A stretch of DNA of 64,000 bases from the NCBI RefSeq assembly GCF_004341105.1, contig NZ_SLZK01000003.1, forward strand, positions 1,033,055 to 1,097,054, written 5' to 3'. The translations under genes and the position numbers were made by a program. The notes under the pieces were generated by a model, which worked only from the letters and a program-made list of their open reading frames with translations, ran no database searches and was not told the DNA's origin. The stretch is from Rhizobium sp. BK418 (GTDB lineage Bacteria > Pseudomonadota > Alphaproteobacteria > Rhizobiales > Rhizobiaceae). Positions 57,576 to 64,000 of this stretch are shown here, piece by piece. How positions within the stretch are numbered: the stretch's first letter is position 1; every line of letters starts with the position of its first letter.

Positions 57576-58304
57576 TCAGATCAGCGTCGGCTGCTGCTCG
57601 TCGCCCTCATCAACTTCCTCGATTATCTCCGGACCGTCATTCCTGGGCGATCCAACGCCTTTGCCGATTTTCCACATCGTCATCAATTCGGCCGGGAATG
57701 GCTTCATCAGGTCGCTGGGGTCGGGCTCGGCCGAGAGCCAGCGCTCGTAATCCGCCCGGTGCAGGATGACAGGCATGCGGTTATGGATTGTCGCCATCAT
57801 CTCGTTAGGCTCGCATGTGATGATGGTGAAGCTCTTGAGGTCGATACCGGTCTCAGGATCCGTCCAGATCTCCCAGAGTCCGGCGAGGGCGAAGGGGGAA
57901 TCGTCCTTCATCGCGATGGCATAGGGCTGCTTGTTCTTGCCCGTGCCGAAGATGTCCTTCCATTCGAAGAAGCCGTTGATCGGCACGAGGCAGCGGCGCG
58001 ACCTGTAGGCGTTCTTGAACATCGGTTTCGTTGAAACGTCTTCGCACCTCGCGTTGAATGGCGCCGGCATGCCGGTTTTCCAGAAGCGGGGCTTCAGCCC
58101 CCAGCTCGCGGCTTCAAAGATATGCCCGAACGTATCCGGCTCGCGGACCAGCGCTCTGATGACAACAGGGTAATCCTGCGTCGGCGCGCCGTTCCAGCGC
58201 GGGAAGCGATTGCCGAGAGCATCGATATCTCCGCCCTTTACGGCGAATGCAAAATTGCTGATCAGCTCTTCGAGTGTGGTTTTGACGTAAATGCGTCCGC
58301 ACAT
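57576..58304 (-). CDS. SOS response-associated peptidase (SRAP; YedK/HMCES family)
   Basis: A 242-residue SRAP protein. It starts with MCGRI, whose Cys 2 forms the DNA-protein crosslink to abasic sites in single-stranded DNA; other conserved sites are RWNGAPTQDYPVV, NARCEDVSTKPMFKNAYRSRRCLVPINGFFEW and the HNRMPVIL histidine. The protein shields abasic sites. The ATG at 58304 is fixed by Cys 2. Stand-alone gene, 840 bases from the terminase genes; many phages also carry SRAP genes. Confidence 0.92.
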   Translation of the reverse strand: MCGRIYVKTTLEELISNFAFAVKGGDIDALGNRFPRWNGAPTQDYPVVIRALVREPDTFGHIFEAASWGLKPRFWKTGMPAPFNARCEDVSTKPMFKNAYRSRRCLVPINGFFEWKDIFGTGKNKQPYAIAMKDDSPFALAGLWEIWTDPETGIDLKSFTIITCEPNEMMATIHNRMPVILHRADYERWLSAEPDPSDLMKPFPAELMTMWKIGKGVGSPRNDGPEIIEEVDEGDEQQPTLI

Positions 58305-58426
58305 GCCCCAGCCTCCGCTGTTTTCGATTGGTCACGGCGGGCGGTCGAGTCAACGAGTCGTATGAGCTGCATCTCAAATGCGAACTCAACGAGTGAAAGG
58401 CGGCGCAAGGCGCACGACCGCCACCG

Positions 58427-58714
58427 TCAATCCCGGTCACCATTTCGCAGGAATTGCCACTCGATACCGGTAATCCGCGTCGGCTTGACGATGTGCATGC
58501 GCGCCTGCAGCAGCCGGAGGGTTGGAACGAGCTTTTGGGGATCAGCGATCTCTGCGGGGACGGGCCTGCCCATCTCTTGATAGTGCAATTCCATTTCTTC
58601 CCGAAAGTCTCTGATATCGAACGTGTCTACTCCTGCATTGAACCAGTCTACCAGGATGACATCGCATACAATATCAAGGCTGCTCGGGTCGTCGGCATCG
58701 AGCAATGGCGGCAT
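58427..58714 (-). CDS. Hypothetical acidic protein, 95 aa
   Basis: A 95-residue acidic protein: MPPLLDADDPSSLDIVCDVILVDWFNAGVDTFDIRDFREEMELHYQEMGRPVPAEIADPQKLVPTLRLLQARMHIVKP. Sequence is clearly protein-like, with no signal or known motif. It lies between the SRAP and terminase genes on the same strand. Possibly a small phage or plasmid-type protein. Confidence 0.5.
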   Translation of the reverse strand: MPPLLDADDPSSLDIVCDVILVDWFNAGVDTFDIRDFREEMELHYQEMGRPVPAEIADPQKLVPTLRLLQARMHIVKPTRITGIEWQFLRNGDRD

Positions 58715-59145
58715 TGGCGGACCTTCTGAAGATGGAGCTCATCCTTAAGCGTCCCTCCCGCGGCAATCTTTTCTGGCGCAATTTCGTGGGATGGCTGGTG
58801 AAAATATTGGGGGCTCGCCACCCAGCACAAAGACGAGCCCCAGCCCCGGTGCTTGTCTCATCTGCGCCCTCCACCGCGGCATTTTTGATTAGACCCCCGT
58901 GCGTGTGAGGCAGCAATTCAACCAGTTGGGTTAGTTCGGCTTTCTGCACCAGGGAGGTCCTGTTTTTGCGGGTTTTCCGCGGTAAACACAGAAATAAATC
59001 TGTGGATAAACTCGGGGCCGTGCATTGGGATTAGCCTGCCGCGGGCACCGGTCTCACTCTGGTGACGTAAGCACCACATTCCGATGGAGGCGGGGGTCTC
59101 CCCCAAGGAAGATCTAAGCGGCAGGCAGAGTCCGGACGTGCAGCC
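58715..59145. other. Gene-free interval downstream of terminase
   Basis: About 430 bases. A minus-strand frame (58674-58949) starts MQKAELTQLVELLPHTHGG, which looks protein-like for 25 residues and then degenerates, so it may be a gene fragment. No terminator or repeat is clear. This is the junction where the terminase side of the phage module ends. Confidence 0.35.
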
Positions 59146-60654
59146 CTAACCATAGGGGTCATAGTCCACGGCCGCCTTCACGCCTGTCCCCGCCCGGTGA
59201 CGAACCTTCTTCGCCACCGGCTGCGCAAAGGTCAGCGCCAGCGCATCGCCCTCGTTCGGCGAGGGCAGGCCGCGCTCCTTCATGTCTTCCTTGCTCTCAA
59301 GCTGGATCTTGCCATCGAGTCGCGCCACGGTCTCCGGCCCGACGAGATCCTGGTAGAGAACCTCATTGGCGGGGTCGATCGCGCCGCCGGCCTTCAGCCA
59401 GCGTTTCATCTGGCCCCAGATATAGGCGCGCATATTGTAATAGCCGGGGTCGATCACCTTGGTGGAGCCGAACCAGACGAGCTGCCAGGCGCGGCCCATG
59501 ACCGTGCCGGCGCTGACGATGCCGGTGCCGTAGCCGGCGTCCATGAAGACCGCATCCGCCTCGTATTCGTCCTCCAGCCGGGCAATGAGATTGGCGACCT
59601 CGATATCGTTGTCGTTGCGGGGGATGGTGGCGAGGCGCTTCGAATAGAGCCCCTGGCGCAGCATGATGACTGTCGGGTCATCGCCCGTCCAGGCTGGGTC
59701 GACGCCGATGATGACGGGGGCGAAGCCATATTGTTCCGGCCGGAGATGCTGGGATCGCGCCCGGTCGGCATCGTCGGCGGAAATGAACTGCAGGGCAGAC
59801 TGGCTCGGGAACTGGCCGCGCACGCGCACTTTGACGATATCGCTATCCTCGCCGTGATCGTCCACCAGCCGCTGCAGGAACTGCTTGTTGGTGCCCGGCA
59901 CCGAGCGGCTGTCGATCTGCCTGGTAATCCAGCGGTGGCGGAAGCGGCGGAAACATTCGCGGAAACGGCCGCTGTTCCTGGTCGGATTGCCGAAGACGAT
60001 CCAGATGATGACGGTATCCTCGTCCGTCAGCGCGCCCTCGGCCACTTCCCAGACCTTGTCATGGATCTTCGAGGCCTCGTCGAAGAGCAGGAGGATGATC
60101 CTGCCCTTGTTGTGCAGGCCGGCGAAGGCTTCGGTATTGTGCTCGCTCCAGGAGATGAAATCCTGCCGCCAGCTTTCGCTGCGCTCGGGATCGCGCGACT
60201 TGATGGACATGGCCTGCACATCGAACCAGTGGGCGGTGATGGAGAGGCGGAACCACTTGCCGATCTCGGGCGCCGTCTTTGTGCGCAGCTGGCCCTCGGT
60301 ATTGGCAGTCGTCACCACCTTGCAATCGGCAAAACAGGACATGGCCCAGTTGGACAACATGCCCATTTCGGCAGATTTGCCGATGCCGTGGCCCGAGGCG
60401 ACGGATATCTGCAGCGGTTGGTAGCGGGTTTCGGGGTTCGCCAGATGGGTGCCGATCAGCTCGTTGATCTCATCCTGCCAGGGGCGGGGGCCGTCATAAC
60501 CGGCGAGTTCGCCGACACCCCAGTCCCAGGCAAGCCGGCTCCAGCGCTTCGGGCTGAAGCGGCAGGAAGCGGCGAGCTCGATGATATCGTCGTTGGGATC
60601 GCGGCTTTCGTCCGGCGCGGGCGGGGATTTTTGAGACGTCATGGGCTTAAGCAT
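59146..60654 (-). CDS. Phage terminase large subunit
   Basis: A 502-residue terminase. ATPase domain: Walker A-like GHGIGKSA at 88-95, Walker B ILLLFDEAS at 187-195. Nuclease domain: GVDPAWTGDD at 317-326, AVFMDAGYGTG, and a late NEGDALALTF. It packages DNA into the procapsid by translocating it through the portal. The portal gene that should follow it is 27 kb away at 30233, same strand. The gene looks intact. Start ATG 60654, or MTSQ four codons later. Confidence 0.9.
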   Translation of the reverse strand: MLKPMTSQKSPPAPDESRDPNDDIIELAASCRFSPKRWSRLAWDWGVGELAGYDGPRPWQDEINELIGTHLANPETRYQPLQISVASGHGIGKSAEMGMLSNWAMSCFADCKVVTTANTEGQLRTKTAPEIGKWFRLSITAHWFDVQAMSIKSRDPERSESWRQDFISWSEHNTEAFAGLHNKGRIILLLFDEASKIHDKVWEVAEGALTDEDTVIIWIVFGNPTRNSGRFRECFRRFRHRWITRQIDSRSVPGTNKQFLQRLVDDHGEDSDIVKVRVRGQFPSQSALQFISADDADRARSQHLRPEQYGFAPVIIGVDPAWTGDDPTVIMLRQGLYSKRLATIPRNDNDIEVANLIARLEDEYEADAVFMDAGYGTGIVSAGTVMGRAWQLVWFGSTKVIDPGYYNMRAYIWGQMKRWLKAGGAIDPANEVLYQDLVGPETVARLDGKIQLESKEDMKERGLPSPNEGDALALTFAQPVAKKVRHRAGTGVKAAVDYDPYG

Positions 60655-60662
60655 CGCGGGTT

Positions 60663-61220
60663 CTATTTCGCCCCGCCATCATTCTGTTCCTCGCTGCGCT
60701 TCTGCGCCCGCTCCAGCCGTTCGGCGAGCGCGCCGAGGCCCTTGTGCTCGACGATCTCCTTGAAGGCATTGATGCGGATATGTTTGCCGATCAGCTCCAG
60801 CCGGCGCAGCCGCTCGGCGAATTTCACCTTCTTCACATGGCCGACTTGCCTGCGCTCCTTGCCGGTGCCCTCATAGAGCGCGGAGATTTCGACATCCGTC
60901 ACCAGCCCCTGCCGCCAGATGGCGGGCCAGTCCTTGATCGGCTTGAAATCGCCGTTCTCGTCATAGAGATCGCCGAGATCGGCTTCCGCTTCGGCCGCAA
61001 GCCGCGTCAGCAGCCAGTCGGCATCGATCTTGGTGCGCTCGGCGCGCTCCGCCTTCGCCGTTTCGATGGCTGCGACGACGGCCGGTTTCTGCAGGAGTCG
61101 CCAGGCCCTCTCTTTGGCCCCGCGCGGGGAATAGCCGGCCCTTATCGCCGCCTGCGATCCGACAGGATCGACGAGATATTCTTCCACGAAGCGCTGTTGC
61201 CGCGCCGTCAATTCCGTCAT
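60663..61220 (-). CDS. Phage terminase small subunit
   Basis: A 185-residue Terminase_2-type protein. The N-terminus MTELTARQQRFVEEYLVDPVGSQAAIRAGYSPRGAKERAWRLLQKPAV is the DNA-recognition helix-turn-helix, and the rest is helical (LRRLELIGKHIRINAF). It binds the packaging site. Start MTELTA at 61220. The stop is 8 bases before the large subunit gene. No integrase or repressor gene is near. Confidence 0.88.
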   Translation of the reverse strand: MTELTARQQRFVEEYLVDPVGSQAAIRAGYSPRGAKERAWRLLQKPAVVAAIETAKAERAERTKIDADWLLTRLAAEAEADLGDLYDENGDFKPIKDWPAIWRQGLVTDVEISALYEGTGKERRQVGHVKKVKFAERLRRLELIGKHIRINAFKEIVEHKGLGALAERLERAQKRSEEQNDGGAK

Positions 61221-61530
61221 GCGATCGGCTCCCGGTTTGTGGGCAGGCATAGCCGGGAAAGGGTTGTCGACGCGAATATCAGACCAAAGTCCCATGCCGG
61301 AACTTTTTCGAACACCTGGCGTTTTGCGCTTCTGCCAGACCTCGTGTCCTGCGTTCTGGCCTCACCAAAACAGGCTCGCGGGCGCGTCTGCAACGGATGC
61401 GCCCGCCTCCCGGCACGGACCGGGATCGCGGCCGGAGGGAAATAAGCGCTGCTTATAAATGAATGAAAAGCTTCAGGTGCATTGAGAATCAGTTTGACAA
61501 TACTGCACGGAGAAGGAGAGGGTATTGGCA
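61221..61530. other. Intergenic region upstream of terminase
   Basis: About 310 bases between the terminase small subunit (minus) and a plus-strand gene. Must hold a promoter for each. The packaging site would be expected here or within the small subunit gene, but no repeat that could be it is evident. Confidence 0.3.
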
Positions 61531-61971
61531 ATGCTTGAAAAACTGAGAAAAGCTCTCGGTTTGTCCGAGAAGATCCGCCGTGAACGAGAGATTACCTGGA
61601 TCGGTTACAGCGAACAACCTTCCCGGCTGGTGATTGAATTTAGCGATGGCAGCACGCGTACTCATCTCAATGTCATTCCCGGCCATATCGTCGGCCTCAG
61701 AGTGGCAGCGGACAAGCTGGATTATTACGAGACCCAGATCGCGCCGTCCAATCTCGCCCTTGAAATCGCCGGCGCAAGAGCCATTGCAAATACGAGCACG
61801 AGAGCGAGCATCCATATTCGGCCGGGCACGGGCCCCGGAGCACTAGGCCTGGGGGCAATGAGCGCGGGGGCTCACATGCAGGCCCAAAGCATGAAGGCAA
61901 TGAGTGTGAGGAGCATGAATGTGGGAGCAAGGGTGGCGGCTGCTCCCGAAAAGCGAAGGGCGCAGTTCTGA
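61531..61971 (+). CDS. Hypothetical protein with KTSC-like beginning
   Basis: A 146-residue protein starting MLEKLRKALGLSEKIRREREITWIGYSEQPSRLVIEFSDGSTRTHLNVIPGHIVGLR, a beta-rich small domain, followed by a Met/Ala-rich low-complexity tail. The SRLVIEFSDGSTRTHLNVIPGHIVGL part resembles the general shape of KTSC domains but is not a clear match. ATG 61531 or TTG 61525, which is closer to GGAG. Unknown function; 43 bases before the KTSC gene, likely one transcript. Confidence 0.6.
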   Translation: MLEKLRKALGLSEKIRREREITWIGYSEQPSRLVIEFSDGSTRTHLNVIPGHIVGLRVAADKLDYYETQIAPSNLALEIAGARAIANTSTRASIHIRPGTGPGALGLGAMSAGAHMQAQSMKAMSVRSMNVGARVAAAPEKRRAQF

Positions 61972-62013
61972 GATCTCATCCGGGATCCCTGCACCCGCTT
62001 GTGGGTGGCGACA

Positions 62014-62355
62014 ATGGAAATCTCATCACGACTGATCAAGGAGATCATCTATAATCCGAGGACGCGGATCCTCGATGTCGAGCTGCGCCTGAAAGGCCGT
62101 CGCCGCTATTTCAACGTGCCGCCCGGCATCGTCAAGAACCTGGTCACCGCGCCATCGCCGGGCTGGTATTACACGCAGCACATCCACAGCGTTTTCCCGC
62201 GCACCGACGTCGTACCCCGCAGCCGCTTTGCCTTTCCCTGGCTTCGCCCCCGCGGCGATCTCGAGGCACAACAGCCGAGCCTCCACCACGCGCCGCCGCA
62301 CCAGCATCACGGTGCCGGCCTGCCGGCATGGCTGCAAAAATGGCTAAGTCCTTGA
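62014..62355 (+). CDS. KTSC domain protein, copy 2
   Basis: A 113-residue protein. The first 63 residues match the KTSC protein at 16532 closely (MEISSRLIKEIIYNPRTRILDVELRLKGRRRYFNVPPGIVKNLVTAPSPGWYYTQHI); the last 50 are Pro/His/Arg-rich and diverged. It is the outer boundary on the right of the split phage set. ATG 62014 aligns with copy 1. Confidence 0.85.
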   Translation: MEISSRLIKEIIYNPRTRILDVELRLKGRRRYFNVPPGIVKNLVTAPSPGWYYTQHIHSVFPRTDVVPRSRFAFPWLRPRGDLEAQQPSLHHAPPHQHHGAGLPAWLQKWLSP

Positions 62356-62545
62356 TCCTGAATAAGTGACGCATCCGGACGAAAAAACTTTTATATTTTT
62401 TTGTCGTTCGGCGCTCTTTCCTGAATCGAATTTCTTTACGCGTATTTTGGGAGGTAAGTGAATCACTTATTCAGAATCAATGACTTAGCCGGAATTTTGG
62501 GCGTTTTTGCCGTGTTTTTAGAAATACTTATTCAGGATCAATGGG
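62351..62545. repeat. Inverted repeats of TTGATCCTGAATAAGT type
   Basis: TTGATCCTGAATAAGTGA (62351-62368) is mirrored by TCACTTATTCAGAATCAATGA (62463-62483) and again, same orientation as the latter, by ACTTATTCAGGATCAATGG (62526-62544). The AT-rich centre has no gene. It resembles a small palindrome-ended insertion, unrelated to the other repeats in the window. Confidence 0.55.
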
Positions 62546-62960
62546 TTATCGGCGAGGACAGAAGAGTGCAGAGATAGCGGGCCTCTCTTGCCGGCATTCG
62601 TCTCTTCCTCGAATTCCTTGCGCAGGCGGCTTTCGAACGTATCGCCGATCTCATATTCGCCGCCGACGAAGGCATGGCAGGATGTCGGGGTCGTCGGCAG
62701 GCTGCTCACAGCTACTGTGCCAATCTCGCACAGGTCAAGATTGCACGGTAATGGAAGTCCACGGCAAGGTCGTAATAATCAAGCTTTCTCAGGAAAAAAA
62801 TCTGCCTGCGGGGCCGGCCAATTCTTGCAATCAGCAGGGGTGGTGCTGCCATTATTGTCGCGATAAGATCAACCTGATCCTTCGCGTCGGGTCTCGACTT
62901 GGAACTTGTTGCAGGCCCAACGTTTTGTTTAGGCGTTGTTGTAGCGATCGAGGAATAAAA
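62356..62960. other. Gene-free interval with AT-rich inverted repeats
   Basis: About 600 bases. The left third has the inverted repeats. A minus-strand frame (62518-62709) reads HAFVGGEYEIGDTFESRLRKEFEEE, which looks like a fragment of a real protein cut off by the repeat at 62526. The remainder shows nothing. Confidence 0.4.
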
Positions 62961-63191
62961 ATGTCTTCAGAATCCACGCGTCTCACGTCCGAGGCAATTA
63001 CACTATCGGCCGCCGCCGTTCTGAACGCACTCATCTCCGTGCTTGGCAACAAGGGCTTGCTTTCCGCTGACGAGGAGCGGGAAGTCTATCAGGCCGCCGC
63101 CGAGCTGATCGATGCGGCCTCCGGCGACGACGAAGACGGAACCTACGAACTGGCGCGTGAACTGATCGAGCTGAGGATGGCCGATATCTAG
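62961..63191 (+). CDS. Hypothetical acidic protein, 76 aa
   Basis: A 76-residue protein, MSSESTRLTSEAITLSAAAVLNALISVLGNKGLLSADEEREVYQAAAELIDAAS, with an acidic end. Helical throughout. GAGGAATAAAA precedes the ATG, a good start signal. Similar small proteins are common in rhizobia but I know no function. Confidence 0.6.
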   Translation: MSSESTRLTSEAITLSAAAVLNALISVLGNKGLLSADEEREVYQAAAELIDAASGDDEDGTYELARELIELRMADI

Positions 63192-63345
63192 AACCTGTCG
63201 GCAGGTTTGCCGTTGAGATGTTTCGATGCGTCAGCCTTCGTGCTTATCTGAATAGCCGATTGCAATTTGAAACTGGTCTGGTTATTCTGCGACTGATTGC
63301 ATCATGCAATCAGATGCGCCGGAGCGCGGCGCGGAGGAAGAGCGC

Positions 63346-63876
63346 ATGGCCAAGCTTGTCTTCGGAATGAACGTATCACTGGACGGCTATGTCGACCATC
63401 AGGCGTTCGGGCCTGGCCCAACACTTTTCCGTCACTTCATCGAGCAGGTGGGCAGCGCGCCGGGCAGTGTCTACGGCCGGCGCATGTACGAGATCATGCG
63501 TTACTGGGACGAAGACCGCGATGACTGGGACGCCGCGGCACGCGAATTCGCGGCCGCGTGGCGGCAGCAGACGAAGTGGGTCGTATCACGCACGATGACC
63601 TCGGTCGGCCCCAACGCCAGGCTTGTCGAAGGTGATCTGGAGACGGCAATCCGCGAGATATAGGCGCGGGTCGTCGGGGAGATCGGCGTCGGCGGAACAG
63701 TCATGGCACAAAGCCTTGGCGATCTTGGGCTGATCGATGAATATCGGCTCTATCTCCACCCGGTCGTGCTCGGTCACGGCACGCCATTCTTCGTCGGCCC
63801 CCGGCCGCGGCTGCACCTTGCGGCCAGCGAGCGTATCGACGAGGACGTGATCCGGCTGACCTACGTTCCCACCTGA
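63346..63876 (+). pseudogene. RibD/DHFR-family reductase gene broken by one amber codon
   Basis: The frame starts MAKLVFGMNVSLDGYVDH (GGAGGAAG upstream), the usual start of RibD C-terminal-domain/dihydrofolate-reductase-like proteins, and runs through YGRRMYEIMRYW and KWVVSRTM. At 63661-63663 it meets TAG, and in the same frame continues GEIGVGGTVMAQSLGDLGLIDEYRLYLHPVVLGHGTPFF to a TGA at 63874. A single in-frame nonsense codon therefore splits an otherwise whole 176-codon gene. It could also be a sequencing error. Confidence 0.8.
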
Positions 63877-63915
63877 TCGCACAACTGCCGATAGCGGGGC
63901 ATGTTTGCAGCGCGA

Positions 63916-64000
63916 CAATCAAGATGAGACGAAGCGTCAATCAAGATGAGACTCTGCAGCAGCGGTGGAACGCAGAGAGGGCGTAGCCCGAACGGAGTTC
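63916..64000 (+). mobile_element. Probable end of an IS21-type insertion sequence, cut by the window
   Basis: CAATCAAGATGAGAC occurs twice 22 bases apart (63916 and 63938), followed by AGCAGCGGTGGAACGCAGAG and GGCGTAGCCC. Repeated short terminal motifs like this one are typical of IS21-family ends. No transposase sequence is within the window, so the family is a tentative call. Confidence 0.4.

Noticed and set aside
59197..60876. 559-codon plus-strand frame opposite terminase
   Set aside because: Antisense to the terminase genes, which carry Walker and nuclease motifs.

Overview
The window is chromosome-like DNA of a high-GC alphaproteobacterium, most likely Rhizobium (leguminosarum/etli type). 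The gene content points there: a cyclic-nucleotide-gated K+ channel of the Mesorhizobium MlotiK1 type, DUF2277, KTSC-domain proteins, a BTLCP cysteine peptidase and many rhizobial intergenic palindromes. No rRNA, tRNA, CRISPR array, integrase or replication origin was seen.

Layout. 0-11.5 kb: a cytochrome P460, a DUF5939 nucleotide cyclase, a tandemly duplicated DUF805 membrane gene, then a tight operon DUF4129 - DUF4350 - MoxR ATPase - DUF58 - SpoIIM-like - RDD protein (4345-10626), followed by a HigBA-type toxin-antitoxin pair. 11.7-25 kb: a Cache/HAMP nucleotide cyclase, a PPP-type phosphatase, three acyltransferase-3 membrane proteins, a hexapeptide acetyltransferase, and the first phage-type SGNH protein with a small partner. 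25.3-32.2 kb: a minus-strand phage virion module like that of Bordetella podovirus BPP-1 (portal, Bbp19-like, scaffold, major capsid, Bbp16-like cement, SGNH protein). The matching terminase genes lie 27 kb away at 59.1-61.2 kb in the same orientation, so the late module is split by apparently ordinary chromosomal genes.

32.5-44 kb: a duplicated cupredoxin (one copy frameshifted) around a CYTH protein; a DUF4142-cupredoxin operon divergent from an ECF sigma factor, with matching promoter motifs on both sides; a MazEF-like pair; regulators, a PAP2 phosphatase and a ClC channel. 44.4-47.5 kb is the most unusual stretch. A 467-bp element with 33-bp terminal inverted repeats, each able to fold as a hairpin, encodes a GIY-YIG nuclease. 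Four shorter copies (203-229 bp) keep both ends and the 3' end of that gene but lack its core. They look like non-autonomous (MITE-like) derivatives, and they flank the K+ channel gene.

47.5-58.7 kb: a phosphatase - histidine kinase - response regulator operon interrupted by three 60-bp palindromic repeats; DUF2277, arginase-family, COG4280, DUF3597 and BTLCP genes; a secreted Gly/Asn/Ser repeat protein with a His/Asp-rich block; and an SRAP (YedK/HMCES) protein. 59-64 kb: terminase genes, a second KTSC protein, small unknown genes, a RibD/DHFR-family gene broken by one amber codon, and at the right edge what looks like the end of an IS21-type element.
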